Of a DNA stretch of 64,000 nt, positions 31,650-43,865 are shown in pieces. Source of the stretch: Neoceratodus forsteri (lineage: Eukaryota; Chordata; Ceratodontiformes; Ceratodontidae); assembly GCA_016271365.2 (NCBI GenBank), contig CM057452.1, positions 826,366,001-826,430,000 on the forward strand, read 5' to 3'. The translations under genes and the position numbers were made by a program. The stretch's first letter is position 1. Every line of letters starts with the position of its first letter. Under the pieces are notes generated by a model. That model ran no database searches, was not told where the DNA came from, and saw only the letters and a list, made by a program, of their open reading frames with translations.

Positions 31650-32695
31650 TGTAACCCCCCACAAATGGGGGGTTCCTAAAAGCCTTCCCGGTTGCCTAAG
31701 GCTCCCCAATAACTGCGTTTGGCGAATGCCGCTTAAGTGTGGGTGCTGTGAGTGCTTTTAGAGCCTCTGGTACTGTCTTTGAGAGCTGCCTGCCTGCAGG
31801 CTCTGATAGTTTGCAGGGGCTGTGTTTACTGCTCACTTCCACCGAGCTTTCGCGTTTGAATCACCCATTTCTGCCATCGCTGTTTAACAGAGGGAGCATT
31901 ATTGAAGGATGTAACTGTTTTCTGGAACAAATGTAGTGTGGCAGTAAAATTGCTATTTATTTAATCTGTTTCTTCAGCTGGACTTTGTATATTCTGCCTC
32001 CATTTTGGATCAGAACTGCCTCTTGGATCCAATCGGAAGGGAGGGGCGCCAGTACGGTGTGTATTGAGCGACCAACCAGAATCAGGACTCTCTTTTGAGC
32101 CAGCTGGCCATAGGGGATACAGCCAGTAATTCTGGGAAGTGAAGTTCTGAACTATGGCGCCTTTTGCACCAATGAGGGCAGTATTGAGTGACTGGCATAT
32201 GCAGCCCTCCAATGGGATCGGGTGGCGCCCAAACAAGATTCCCTGCCCAAACTGCCAAGGTGCAGAGTCGTTGGTGATCGTGAAGGTAGAAGGAGCTCTG
32301 GCTCCTGCACTGTGCAAGTTTTCACGTGGGAAGCTCATGTGTAGGCCAAGAAGTCGGGCGGCAGAATCGCCATAAGGAGCGGACAAGATCTGGTGAGGAG
32401 TGCAGACAGAGGAGGCTGTTCGATTACAGCTACCTACCAGGCTCACCCTGTAGAGGACTGGAGACTCGGCTTCAATTGCGCTTGGTCTGTCAGGACAAGT
32501 GAAGCTGCGTTGCGTCACCCGGTTTGTGCAGTGAAAGTCATCGGGAGCCTAAAGCAGCTGCCTAGTATGGTACCCCTCTGTTATACATATAAATGTGTGA
32601 AGTGTTTGGATCACAGGACTATGTCCTGCAAATGGTGTGAGAGGATCTTTCTCCAGGAGTCGTGAGTACTAAATCAAGGGTAGCTCCCTGTTAGA
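31650..32695 (+). repeat. Gypsy (plus), 3' LTR
   Basis: It starts TGTAAC at 31650, preceded by the purine tract 'caggaaggg' (a plausible polypurine tract). The end is placed at 'ccctgttaga' because the start TGTAAC predicts an inverse GTTACA; the last bases are diverged, so the boundary is tentative. Confidence 0.8.
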
Positions 32696-34640
32696 TGTTT
32701 GTTGAGAGTAAGTACGTAATCAGAGCTGGTAAAGATAATGAGGTCATCACAACAGCGATGGCAGGAGAAGGCATTTCTATATTATTAATGAAGATTGAGA
32801 AGAGAGGAGAGGTCCTAGGATGGATCCTGGGTATTTCAATGACAATGACTGTTTGTTGGAGGTTGCAGATGAACTTTACAACTTGCATCCTGTTGGATAG
32901 GTAGCCATTAAACCAGTTCACGGATCATGCTGGAGAAACCCAGGGATAGGAGGCTATCTAGCAGGATTGGGTGATCAATCAGATCAACACTGCGAGATCT
33001 ACAAGAACTGCTCCGTTAGAACACCCTGACCGTACCATAGTGTATCATTGTTAGCAGTAGCAGGCAGTTTGGGTGCTGTGATTTAAAGCCATGTTGATTT
33101 GTGATGAAGGTTACACTTGGTGAGGTGCCTTGTTACCTGTCTTGTGATGAGCTTCTCCAGGATTTTGTTTAAGGCAGATAATATTGTTATTGGTCTATAG
33201 TTCACTAAATCCTTCGTCACTTTTTTAAGCATTACTCTGGCCATTTTCCAGATATTTGGTATTCTTTTCACTAAGAGACATAGTGAAGATTTTTGATAGT
33301 GGACTGCACTAAGAGGGCAGCCAGCTGAGGAGTTTGGGTTCCAGGCAGTCGATTCACCTCAGTGCTGTTTTATGGCACTGAGTAACTTGAGTACATCTGT
33401 TTTGAGACAGCTTAAAGTAGAATGGCAGTTCTGCGTGCATTTTTTGGGGGAGATATTAGAGAGAGGGTGGTGGGCAAGGCAGTAGTATTGGAGAGGTCTG
33501 GCATGATTGTTGAAAGCATTTGTTGTTGTGTGATTCTACAGTGGACCTATTCGTATTAGTCATTTGTAGTGTGGGATTGTTGATCCGAGGAAGGTTTTCG
33601 TGTGACCAAATTTCTGGGGTCACCATCCACATCCACCAATAACTTCTGCAGTAGTGGCTTTGCAAGCCTGATTTGCTTTTCACTTCATGCAGTGTTTCTA
33701 TTAGAAATGAAAGCCTGCTTGGACACCTGAAGTTTTGAATTTTCTCCATCATTTGTCCCCAGCCTTGAGTGATGGGCAAGTCCTGTGCAACCATTTGATT
33801 GTTTATTGCTTACTCCAGCAAGAGGTATGTTTATCCTGAAGTGATAAAACTTGCTTAGAAAAGGTTGAGGGTGACACTGTTGTGGGTCCAGTAGATAGTG
33901 ACCAGTCAATTATAGCGACATCATGTAGATATTGGTTAGATCTCGCATATTCCTGAAACGACATATACATGGGGAGATATGGGATTACTGAGTGACACCA
34001 CACAGAAGACCAGGAGTAATCACTTACTGTGTCTAGCAGTGCCCGCAACCGCATCTCTATCTATGCACTTCCTCGGCCCAATCAATGAGGGTGTTGAACC
34101 ATTATTTTGTGACACTCTTTTCAGGCTGTTATGACTGTTTAATTGTAACTCTGTGCGAGATTGAAGGGTACTAGGGATTTACTCAACCAATTTATATTCA
34201 TGTCCCCGAGGATGAGTAGCTCATTCTGCCCAGCTGTTGAGGAACTGTGGTTCAATAAACTCCAAGCCAGAATGTCCACCTTTGGGAGGATTGTAAGCAT
34301 ATATAATGAAGCTTTGCCCCTAGGGTTAGGATGGTATGTAGTGACCTTATGTAGAAGTATAGTTATCAGACACTAGGATAGGTTGTGGTTTTCTTAAACA
34401 GACCGCCACCCCCCAGCATGTTTAGGGGCCGCCTATTCCACCCAGAAAGTAGTAATTAGGGAGCAGGGCAGCAGGTATCGATATCGAGGGCTTTAGCCAT
34501 GTCTGTGATATACATAGGACATCAGACTGGTAGCTGTTGACCCAAGCATCAACTTCTGCATGGTTGTGGAGCAGACATCTAACATTTAGGTCAACTATGC
34601 GCAGACCTTTAGTGCCATAACCGGCATTGCTTATGTGTCA
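32696..34640 (-). pseudogene. LINE B, EN to mid-RT (same family as LINE A)
   Basis: Reading down the minus strand: LRIVDLNVRCLLHNHAEVD, DVLCISQTWLKPS (34600-34480), GGVAVCLRKPQP (about 34400), LLILGDMNINWLSKSL (about 34200, the G-D-x-N endonuclease box). Then comes a decayed linker, and NYRPITILSALNKILEKLI (33215-33160) and WFNGYLSNRMQVVKF with SIFINNIEM (32915-32780), the RT motifs before the YADD box. The match to LINE A in the EN domain is clear. Many stops are present. The RT C-terminal half is gone where it meets the Gypsy 3' LTR. Its 5' end continues at 46850-47550, displaced by a SINE. Confidence 0.8.
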
Positions 34641-34647
34641 GTGTCAG

Positions 34648-34884
34648 TGGCTCAGTAGGTAGCACACTTGCCTCTGAGGCCGGGAGATCAGAGGGTTGTG
34701 GGTTCAGTTCCCACATCTGGCACTTGGGTTAATATCCTGCATTGACACTGTAGTGCAGCATGAGAGGGTGCTGTACTTGAGGTACCGCTCTTCGATGAGA
34801 AGTTAAACCAGGTCCCATCTGCCTGGATTGGTGGTAGTTCTGGTGGATGTTAAAGATCCAATGGCACTAATCGAAGAGTAGGGA
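34648..34884 (+). mobile_element. tRNA-headed SINE, 5' part
   Basis: The A box TGGCTCAGTAGG lies at 34648-34659 and the B box GGTTCAGTTCC at 34701-34711, spaced as in tRNA-derived pol III promoters. The body follows with 'gatgagaagttaaaccaggt' and 'gatgttaaagatccaatggc', words typical of an old vertebrate SINE body. The SINE breaks at 'cgaagagtaggga' (34872-34884) and its remainder resumes at 46643. It is inserted in LINE B in the opposite orientation. Confidence 0.8.
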
Positions 34885-36239
34885 AGGTTTTTATCAATAA
34901 ACAGAACAATAAATCAGAAAACAGTAATACACCATGGAAAACGTAAGAGAAAACATAAAGAGAATATCAACAATACTTAGTTCTTGACAGTATAATGATT
35001 CGACCTATTTTGTCTTTCTCAAAAAGGAACCTCTTCCACCTCATATAAGCCACACATTTTTGGACAAACATTTGTGTTCAGAATCACATTGTAACAACAA
35101 ATCATGTTCAACATGTTGAAGAACTTCAAGTGGTGAGTGGTATAACTGTTGTAGTATAAGGTGACATCTGGCATGCCATAAATGAAACTTGAACAAAGTT
35201 TAACAGCAGCCGAGATTTCACCCTGCATCCAACAAAGTAGAATGTAGCAAAAAACTCTCCCACAACTTCCAGATATGTAACAGCCCACCAGAAAGGTTGG
35301 CTCTAATGGGCAGAAAGGGTCATCCAGAATTCTTGCACAAGGGCAGGAAACAAAAATTGGGACATTGTTTCCTCCTGATTAATGCAAGTATCCCTCGGAC
35401 AAATACGTTCAGTAACCATTTTATGCTTTAAATTCCCCTAACACGAGTCGCCTATGACAACTAGTTTAAAACATCCCATAATTCTAGGTGGAACTACATT
35501 CAAGCCAACTTTAAGAAGGTTATCAACATGCATTCATCCGTACATCCTTAAAAGGGGACTATGGAATGTGCTTTGGATTGTAGGACATCATAAATATATT
35601 TGTAACGATTTGCACACACATGGGCCGGAAGTAACTTCCATCTATTAAGTTTCGATATCACAGGCTTTGACATAAAACGGTAACTAGAAGTGTGTAATTT
35701 TTTCTGGCTCAAAACCTGGCCACTCTGAGGACACCGATTTAGTAACCAACCATACGCATAAATCACCCATAACACAGAGTGTGGATGACTAAAGTCTAGT
35801 AAATCATGAAAAAAAATACTATAGTAAAAAGTAATCGGATTCCCACAATTCAAACCACCCTGTGCAATAGGAAGATACAACACATCTCTTTTAATGGGAT
35901 TTAGGCGACTCCTCCAAATAATTTGAAAAAAAAAGGTCCAATAAAGTGGCTTCCAAACCAGAAGGAATGGGGTATACCACACTAAGGATAAAAATTGAGG
36001 GAGAAGTAAAGATTTAGTAATGATAACCTATTTCTGTTTAGTTTGTTGCCAAGACTTCCATAATCTGATTCTGGACTGAACTGCCTCAATTTTAGCTGAC
36101 CAATTAAGTAATGCATTATCACCTTTACCAAAATCAATACCTAAAATTTGGACCGGGCCCAGTACAACAGGAACGCCTGGCAACTCCGTAACCTCAGGAA
36201 TGGCAGTATGCAGATGATAAAAAAAACTTTAGATTTATG

Positions 36240-37230
36240 AATGGAGGAATCGCAATATCCAAAAATTATAAAATGATGTAACACCTATCTCCAGAGGTCA
36301 AATCAGCAACAAAGACACAGACATCATCAGCATAAGCCGAAATTTTGGCCTCAAGGGTACTATGAGGGGAAGCAATACCAAGAATCTGCACATCTTGGGC
36401 AATTGTACGTAAAAGTGGATCCAAACTAAAAACATAAAGCAATGGACTCAGAGGGCAGCCTTGTCTCACCTCCCCCCCACGAATAGGGATATAGGAACCC
36501 AAATAACCATTTACCAAGGGCATAGCATAAGCATGACTATAAAGCAAAGCAATGCAGGTTATAAAGCGATCAGGAACTCCATAGGTTCGTAAAACCTGAA
36601 ATAAATAACTATGCGGGACCTGATCAAAGGCCCTTTGTTGATCCATGGACATAAGAAAACCCTTTATAACATCAACTTTACCAAGCTCTATTAGTTCCCG
36701 AAGCAAAAGGAGATTATTATAGATAGATCTGCCCGGTACTGAACAGGATTGATGTAGGGAAATCAAGTGTGGAGCTATGGACAACAATCTGGTATTCAAT
36801 ATTTTCATTAAAATTTTAAAATCCGTCTTAAGGAGACTTAAAGGCCTCCAACTGGAAAGTAAAGTTCTATCACCTTCTATATAACAAAATCTGAATTGAA
36901 GTACAAAAATGGAAATCGAGAGTGTGATGTTGCAAAACCTAATTAAACACTACTGTGAGCACATCACAAACCAAAGGACTACAGATTTTATAAAATTCTG
37001 CAGGCAAGCCATCAATACCAGGCACCGTGTTATTCCATAAACGGGACATTTCCCTTTTAATCTCATCAACACTAATCGGAGCAACTAAAGCCCCTAATAG
37101 TATATCAGAACAAGGGGCAATATGGAGAGAGGAAAGGAATTGTTCTACACCAGCTCTATCCACTGGAGATGCAGCATATAAGTCTGAAAAATGCGAGGAG
37201 ACTGCTCGTAAGATTTCCAGAAATGCAGTG
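36240..37230 (-). pseudogene. Copy Y ORF2: reverse transcriptase
   Basis: 37163-36939 reads NTVPGIDGLPAEFYK, the entry motif of L1/Tx1-type RT. 36808-36266 reads SMDQQRAFDQVPHSYLF, RQGCPLSPLLYVFSLDPLL and KISAYADDVCVFV, with the catalytic Y-A-D-D intact. A gap of broken sequence separates them (36810-36940). Beyond 36240 the fingers/thumb text is scattered. The remaining C-terminal words RSRLNPIKRDVLYLPIAQGG (35910-35850) match copy X at 42050-41990. Confidence 0.85.
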
Positions 37231-37258
37231 TAACTAGTACCAGCAGTATCACTAACTC

Positions 37259-38410
37259 TCAGTCAGAAGGCGATCCGCAGGACCTTATGACTACAATCCT
37301 AAACATCCCCCAAAGCAGATTTATTAGCAGAACAAACCCTATGTTCATGTAACAGGGAAGTAGCTGTAGTATACTGTAGTGCAGCCATTTCTTTTTTTTA
37401 CATTCTGTTACCTGTGCTGTCAAAGATAAGCCTTGTGAGTGTATAGCTGAATATAAAGTTTTCAACTGCATATGTAAAGACAAATATCTCTTATATTTAG
37501 TCACTGCAGCATATTTAGACATCCTCCTAGCCAAAGTAGAGATTTCAGATTTAGTGAGTAGCCACCAATCTAACAAATCCTCAGAAAGTCCAGATAGTGA
37601 CAGACGAGCTTTCAACAAATCATGAACTTGTGCCAAAAACCAATCATCAAGTAGCAGTAAAGAATTCAGTTTCCAATATCCCTGCCCCAGTTTAGCATGA
37701 GGGCCTACCCCTAACGTGGCAGTTACCACATTATGGTCTGAAATCTCCACTGCAATGGGTTGAGCTTTAATCACCCTCAAAGTTGCAGAGACAAAAAGAA
37801 AATCAATCCTAGTGGATAAGGAGCCCTTAAAAAAAGTACATCCACCAGTAGGATGACAAACCCTATAAACATCCTGTAAATGACCCTGGACAATAATGTG
37901 ATTGAGACAATGTGTATCACAGAAATCCTTTTCAGTCCAAGCCCCCCGATCTGATTTATGCACTACACAATTAAAGTCACCACCCCATATAAGAAAGCAT
38001 GATGTGAACAAAAAAGGCTGCACCTCACGAAAGAGATCCACTCGACCTTTCTTCGTAACTGGTGCATAAATCACAATTAATCTCCAAGTGTAATATAAAT
38101 AAGTAAAATCCAATATTAAGGCCCGTCCCATAAGCAGTTCAACCAACTTGGTAACATGAAATCCATCACCCCTAAACAACACCCCAACACCGCTACATGT
38201 GTCTAATCCTAAAGAAAAAAAAGAAGGACCCCATCGCCAAAGCTTTTTGGCCATATTAACCAAAGGAAGGGTATTGAGATGGGTATCCTGAATAAGGCAA
38301 ATATCACACGCCAAATCACTCAAAAGTTGAAAAGTAATCAGGCGTCTATGAGCATTTTTCACACTGTTCACATTGAGGGTGGCTACAGTGAGATGAAATT
38401 CCATGGCCAT
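37259..38410 (-). CDS. Copy Y ORF2: endonuclease domain and linker, 383-codon frame
   Basis: The longest intact LINE frame in the window. It starts MAMEFHLTVATLNVNSVKNA and has LIQDTHLN (L1-type enzymes usually have Q-E-T-H, so the acidic residue is Asp here), SGVGVLFRGD, LIVIYAPV, WGGDFNCV, RIDFLFVSATLR and ISDHNVVTATLG. These cover all catalytic blocks of the APE-like endonuclease, followed by a basic helical linker. The start ATG follows ORF1 by about 160 bp. The frame leaves register near residue 350 before RT, so the protein is truncated and the copy inactive. Confidence 0.85.
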   Translation of the reverse strand: MAMEFHLTVATLNVNSVKNAHRRLITFQLLSDLACDICLIQDTHLNTLPLVNMAKKLWRWGPSFFSLGLDTCSGVGVLFRGDGFHVTKLVELLMGRALILDFTYLYYTWRLIVIYAPVTKKGRVDLFREVQPFLFTSCFLIWGGDFNCVVHKSDRGAWTEKDFCDTHCLNHIIVQGHLQDVYRVCHPTGGCTFFKGSLSTRIDFLFVSATLRVIKAQPIAVEISDHNVVTATLGVGPHAKLGQGYWKLNSLLLLDDWFLAQVHDLLKARLSLSGLSEDLLDWWLLTKSEISTLARRMSKYAAVTKYKRYLSLHMQLKTLYSAIHSQGLSLTAQVTECKKKKWLHYSILQLLPCYMNIGFVLLINLLWGMFRIVVIRSCGSPSD

Positions 38411-38570
38411 GAAAGAGAACCAGATAAAGGCTCAAAATAAAAATAAGTCAACATCAAGTAACCCTTCCCTTTCTAGTACTTCTCCAGGGTCTCACCCCCA
38501 ACCGCGAGGGTCGAGTATCCATAGGCAACTCCTTTGATTTATCATTCTCAGAATCAGAGATTACCATAGG

Positions 38571-40785
38571 TTATGAGGAGGTGTCAGAATCAGCTTCCAT
38601 ATCGGAAGACTTAGTGTGATGGGACAGGACCTCAAATTTATTACTTAAGGTAACAGAGCCACCAGGAAAAGACGCTTTAGCCAATTTGGCCCTACCTGTA
38701 GTCTGTTTTTGAGCCTGTTTCTTTGTCTGAACACTAGGCTCAGGAGGGGGCATAATAATAATATCCAGAGGTTTGTCAGGGACAGGCACAGGTTCAGCAG
38801 GAACCAGAGAAACAACAGAAAGAGGGGAGGAGGGGGGCGAGGAGGAAGGGTCCAGTACAACCGGTCGTGGAACTTCCTGCAAAGGAGGCTCAGAGGAAGG
38901 TTCAGATATTGAAACCACTGACTGGGGAGCAGGCACCGCAATATCAGGGCATAAAGGGGGAACAGTGACTACCTTAACAAGCAAAGAAAGGGACTTCGCC
39001 GTAGCAATATCCTTTTTCTGGGCATTAAGAAGGATCCCATCCTGATCTGGGCTATCTTCCCTGTTATGGGAAGCCCAAGGACAGGATCTAAAACCATGAT
39101 CTAGTTCTTCACACAGGTTACACTTTTGTTCAGAATTACAATCTACACTAGCATGGCCAAAAGATAAACAAAGGGAACATCGTAATCTATCATAGGCTGC
39201 ACTGAGATGGGAAGGGGAGCCACATTTAAAACAGGTACGAGGCTACCCCACATAGAAGCAATGCCCCCATTCCCTACCTAAAAACAAACTATTAGGTAAG
39301 TGTATGGGACCCACATTCGTATTTCTAAGTTGAACCCTATAATGCCAACCACCAGTCTACAAGTGTTCAGAGTCAAATATAGTCTGTGGCAACCCCAAGA
39401 CATCACAGCATTTAGCTAACTAATGCGTAATATCACTAGCTGCTACATTCTCGTTTCTAAACAAAATGGTGACAGTTTTAATAAAAGGTCTAGTAAGTGG
39501 GATAGCCCGAAATGGTAGCCACAACTCAATGTATTTAAGAGTATCATACTTTGTCCAGAATCGATCTAATCCTCTAGGGCTTTGAAAACTAACGTCATAT
39601 AAGGAAGAACCTGATACATGAATCAATGCAAATATTTTGTTTGTAAAAAAACCCAAAGATCCTTTCAAAAGTGACTTTCCCACATAGACGGTCTGGAGCT
39701 ACATCAAGACCCCCAATATACTGAAGGCAGACCACATTCCGTTGTTGAAGAGGAGGGGGGGAGTTCCTAAATGTATCCCTTCTACAAAATTCTTCCCAAG
39801 TAGATTTAGCCTTGTCCCCAGAGTCAGAAGAAGGGCCTGAAGGAGAGTCAGGGAGTGGGGCATCCATGTCCATTCTATCACCCCATGCTGGTCCCCTAGA
39901 GCTAGGGTCTTCATCACCCGAAGAGGAGGGAGGCAAAGAAGGAACTTAAACCAGCAGAGTAGTATCCAATGCAAGATGCTGAACATCCTCAGCACGCAAA
40001 TCCAAATCCGGGCTACCAGACAAAGGTAGAGGCATAGCTATCAAGAGAGACTGTTGCCCTCCACAACCAGGTATCAGGCTATGGGCAGGGTCAGGTATCC
40101 AATGCCCCAAAATGCCTGGTTTCCAACCCGCACTCCACAGGGAGGCCTCTAAAGAGACAGGTAGTGGGCTAGAACAAGGCAACAGAGCGGGAGGAGGCAA
40201 AGCAGGTGAGACATTCTGCGAATTAGGAGGTGAAACACACGGTCTACGATGCATAGTACTCACAAGTTCACCAGGCAAAGTCATCACCGAGTTCAAAGGT
40301 GGAGAAGACACTGCTCGATCCAGATTTGTAGGAAATGAAAATTCCAACAGAGCATGATGCAACACTGGTAGGACCGGTGCTACAGAAGATTGTTGCCGAT
40401 TCTGCACCTCCAAAGAGCCCGAAGGTACCACATCCATAATGAAAGCAGGAAGAGCCTCCACAGCCCCTAGTTCTGGTGACAGAGTCCATGTCCCAGGAGA
40501 GGCCGACTCAAAAGGGCTAACAGCATCAACAACAGCAAGTACCTGGTCCTGATGTGCAGCAAGGAGGGACTTCAACCAAAGTTCATCCACAGGCAAAAAA
40601 TCTGATGATGCAGAGGCAGACTGAGCAGGTTAAGATTCATTTGGTACAGCAAGATCCACAAGCATATCAACAAAACGGTCAGACGTCCTCAGTACTTCAG
40701 GCTCCAAAGCTGGACCTGCAGGAGCGGAGATCTGCTCTCCTGCAGGTACACCAGCAGAATGATTGGGTCCCACGAATGAATCCAT
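38571..40785 (-). pseudogene. Copy Y ORF1 (Gag-like RNA-binding protein)
   Basis: It starts at ATG 40785 (MDSFVGPNHSAGVPAGEQ). A long P/S-rich N-terminal region follows in a shifted frame (40596-39946), then RNVVCLQYIGGLDVAPDRL (39750) and GSLGFFTNKIFALIHV with LDRFWTKYDTLKYIELWLPF and VTILFRNENVAASDI (39660-39420). A zinc-knuckle region at about 39240-39070 (FKCGSPSHLS, CSLCLSFGHASVDC, CNLCEELDHGFRSC) comes next, and a P-rich tail ending NKFEVLSHH (38620). The layout equals copy X ORF1. At least four frameshifts or stops are present. Confidence 0.8.
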
Positions 40786-40820
40786 GGTCCAACAGCACCC
40801 CCACACAGAGTAGGGGAATT

Positions 40821-40983
40821 TTTTATTGAAAACTTCAAAACAAAATAAACAAAATTGTATTGCATCATACAAAATCATAATGAAAGAAATTGAAAACAGA
40901 AATAAGTAGTACAGCATACATAAAACTTAAACATAAATAATCCACATTTGTACCAAAGAAACCCCCATCCCACCCCCATTAAA
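40821..40983 (-). mobile_element. Tx1-clade 3'-end fragment, copy Z
   Basis: A 160-bp A-rich piece whose 3' end 'gttttcaataaaaaa' (minus) is identical to that of copy X. It is flanked by AGAGTAGGGGAATT (40807-40820) and AGAGCAGGGAATT (40984-40996), the same target word as copies X and Y. It is a heavily 5'-truncated insertion. Confidence 0.8.
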
Positions 40984-41135
40984 AGAGCAGGGAATTTTTT
41001 ATTGAAAACTTTGTACAATAAAGAAATAATGAATGTATTCACATTATACAAAATCATAAAAATAAACCGTAAAAATAACAGTGTACAATGTACAAATATA
41101 GTAATAAACTTAAATGTTTCAAAATTTTCGTATAA

Positions 41136-41715
41136 TTATCCTGTATCAAGCCAATGTAATAATTTCCAGTATTTATTGAAAGTGGTTGCTGGAAGACCCC
41201 TTTTTTCAGCGAGATAGATTTTTTGTATAGTAGATTGGATGTTCCAAAATAAATGTTTTGAGGAAATAAATTGTTGTTGTAAAGACCAGATACTTCTTGA
41301 TTGCCAAATATGATACTTAAAACAAGCTAGGATCACATGGACGGTATCTGAAAAGTATCCACTCCGTGATACAGGTAATATTCCATAAAATAAAATATCT
41401 GCAGTAATCTCCTGAACAGGAAAATGTTTCCATAGTAGAGAGACGTGCCCAAAAATCGTGATTATAGGAACATTCAAAAAATAAATGAGGAACAGTTTCA
41501 ATTTGAATATGACAAATAGTCGTTCTCAGACATCCTCTAATCACCAAACCTTTATGTTTTAAATTTCCTTTCACATTCAGTTTTAAGTGAGCCGTAAGCC
41601 AAACTACATCCCACATGTAAGCAGGAATCCTCTTAGAAGTAAGCATATCACCGATTTGTGATATTTTAGTGCCAAAGAGCACTGAGTAATGTGATGGAAT
41701 TAAAAAGGATTCCAT
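41136..41715 (-). pseudogene. Copy X ORF2: C-terminal domain
   Basis: The minus frames read VVWLTAHLKLNVKGNLKHKG, CLRTTICHIQIETVPHLFFE and CSYNHDFWARL. This gives the spaced Cys/His pattern (C, C-x-I-x-x-E-T, H-x-F-x-x-C) found at the C-terminus of L1/Tx1 ORF2 proteins. It is read in two frames (41715-41317 and 41501-41136), with a frameshift between them. Confidence 0.75.
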
Positions 41716-41924
41716 AATTTTTCCATATAATGTTTTTCTGTTATAAGATTCTAATTGTATCTTACAAAGACCCCATGTTTTAATTTTAGAAAAACAGAAT
41801 TTGAAATGATCAGGAAGACCTAATAAGGATACTTGTTTATGGATACCGCTACTAGAGTCCCAATTTAAAAGCCATGGAGATACTGTCTCCCAAACCCAAC
41901 TATACCATATCTTCTCATCTCTTC

Positions 41925-43828
41925 TTAATAAAGGACATAACTTTTTGATACAAACAAAGAGAAGAAGAAAACAATGGGGTTTATCATCCTAATCCCACCT
42001 AACTTAAAGTCCTGATACAATATACCCCTCTTTATCGGGTTTAGTCTACTCCCCCAAATAGCAGAAAAAAATACACCATAAAGTGCAGTGTCGAGAGAGG
42101 GTGGAGTCGGAAATAAAGCCCCCAAATATAAAAACATACTTAATAAATAAGTTTTAACCATATAAACCCGTTTCTTTTTAGACATCTTCCATTTATTCCA
42201 CATATCCACCTTTGATTTAGCCAAAGTTAAGTTGAGTTCCCAATTGTAAAAAGCAGGGTCTTCCATGCCCCAGTATACCCCCAATATTTTCCCCGGACCA
42301 GGACCAACCGGAATATCTGGGGTACACATATCTATTGAATCATCTAAATTTAAACGGAAATACTTACTTTTGGAGAGATTAATTTGTGAACCGGAACCCT
42401 CCACATATGCCAATAACAAGGCTGCTGTGGCTTGGCATGATGGGAGATCTGCTAAAGTGAGACAGAGATCATCAGCATATGCGATTGTCTTAACTTCCAA
42501 ACTAGTACTACTAAAGGACGGACCCCCTAATGTTATCATTAACATTAATCACAGAAATAAGTGGTTCTAAAGCTAGAATATGTAGTAAAGGGCTTAAAGG
42601 ACAGCCCTGTCTAACACCCCTAGTTATCGAAATGGAAACACCCAACCAGCCATTTATCAAAGGGGTAGCCAAGGCCTTCTTGTAACATGCTTGCAACCAT
42701 ATAATAAAAGTTTTTGGAAAATTCATATTTTCTAAGCAATACCATAAATATGTGTGAGAGACACTATCAAAAGCTTGTTTCTGGTCCAAACTGAGTAAAA
42801 AACCCATAATGTCACCTGAAAGACTTTTGGAAAAAATTTCCCTCAGTAGAATAAGGCCATCCTGTATTGATCTTCCTGGTACTGAACAAAATTGTGTGGG
42901 GGTGAATTACTGATTCCAAACAAAGTGATAGGCGATTACTAAGGATCTTTGAGATTATCTTATAATCACTATTCAGAAGAGTGATAGGTCTCCAATTTTT
43001 CAGGTTAGTCTTATCTCCCTTTTTATATAATAAAATAACTAAACCTTCATACATACTGGGAGGTAAGAGACCTTGATTTAAACTAAATGTGAAAAGTTCT
43101 GTCATTTCTGATAAAATAAATGGCAGCAAAAGTTTGTAAAATTCATTTGGAAGTCCATCAAATCCTGGAGTTTTATTCAAAGGGGAATTTGTAATAACAC
43201 TTTCCACTTCTTTATTTGAGATAGGTTGTAACAGGGTAGTAAATAAAAAATCTGGAATTTTCTTTAGGGAACAAGAAAATAATTTTTCTATATTTGTGAC
43301 AGATGGGTTTGGATGTGCTGTAAATAAACCATAAAGTTGTTGGTGTACTTCTTTTAAGATATCACCTTTTCCATAGATAAAATTTCCTGAGGATTGTTTC
43401 AGGGATACTAGGTCCTTTTTTTCCCTAGATGCTTTACAAAAATCAAAAGGATTTGTATGTGCTCTGGAACCACTGAGGCCAAACCTCTGTTCATGCTGTA
43501 ATGAGGACATTCGATTATATTGTAACTGAGTTAAATAATGTTTTAGGGCACGAAATTCTTGCTCATCATAGTGCTGACCTTTTATCATACAATCTTGAAA
43601 GAGTAATAAAGAATTTCTTGCAGACAGATAATTTCTGGTTCTGTGTTTGCCTAGCAATCTACCTATTTTTTTGAAATAAACCTGAAAATCAGTTTTCGTA
43701 TCTTCCCACCATGTATGTTTATTTTCATAAAGAAAAAATACTGATCGTCTTGCTGTTATGATTGCTTGGAAACCTTCTCTAACCATAGGGATATCTAATA
43801 ATGACATATTTAGTTTCCAGTAACCCAT
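41925..43828 (-). pseudogene. Copy X ORF2: linker and reverse transcriptase
   Basis: 43828-42812 (338 codons) runs from the post-EN linker (MGYWKLNMSLLDIPMVREGF) to RT motifs NKTPGFDGLPNEFYKLLLP and LKNWRPITLLNSDYKIISKI. 42807-42511 gives LLSLDQKQAFDSVSHTYLW and TRGVRQGCPLSPLL. 42545-41925 gives TIAYADDLCLTLADL (catalytic Y-A-D-D), EGSGSQINLSKSKYF and GSRLNPIKRGILYQDFKLGG. Three frames are needed, so small indels near 42835 and 42540 kill it. Otherwise it is complete and well preserved. Confidence 0.9.
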
Positions 43829-43865
43829 GCCTCTAGTTGTGGTATGGCAATTAGAAGAGTAACAC

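Larger units (their letters stand above)
25866..32695 (+). mobile_element. Gypsy-type LTR retrotransposon (plus strand), gag to mid-RT replaced by CR1
   Basis: LTRs of about 1.03-1.05 kb start TGTAAC at 25866 and 31650. The interior keeps the end of RT, RNase H, integrase and an acidic C-terminal ORF, in the usual Gypsy order. Gag, protease and the first RT motifs are missing; a CR1 occupies their place. Stops and frameshifts occur in pol. The 3' LTR ends about 32695 and abuts LINE B directly. I see no target-site duplication (5' flank 'attta'), so one side has been rearranged. Confidence 0.85.
34885..40806 (-). mobile_element. Tx1-clade LINE copy Y
   Basis: A nearly full-length minus-strand element: 5' end at about 40806, ORF1 40785-38571, ORF2 EN 38410-37259, RT about 37230-36240, C-terminal part 35990-34900, 3' end '...GTTTATTGATAAAAA'. 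It is flanked on both sides by the target word AGAGTAGGG (34875 and 40807). It is about 5.9 kb. All frames are broken except most of EN. Confidence 0.9.

Noticed and set aside
34641..34720. A functional tRNA gene
   Set aside because: A and B boxes are present, but no cloverleaf with a plausible acceptor stem can be drawn by eye, and a SINE body follows directly.
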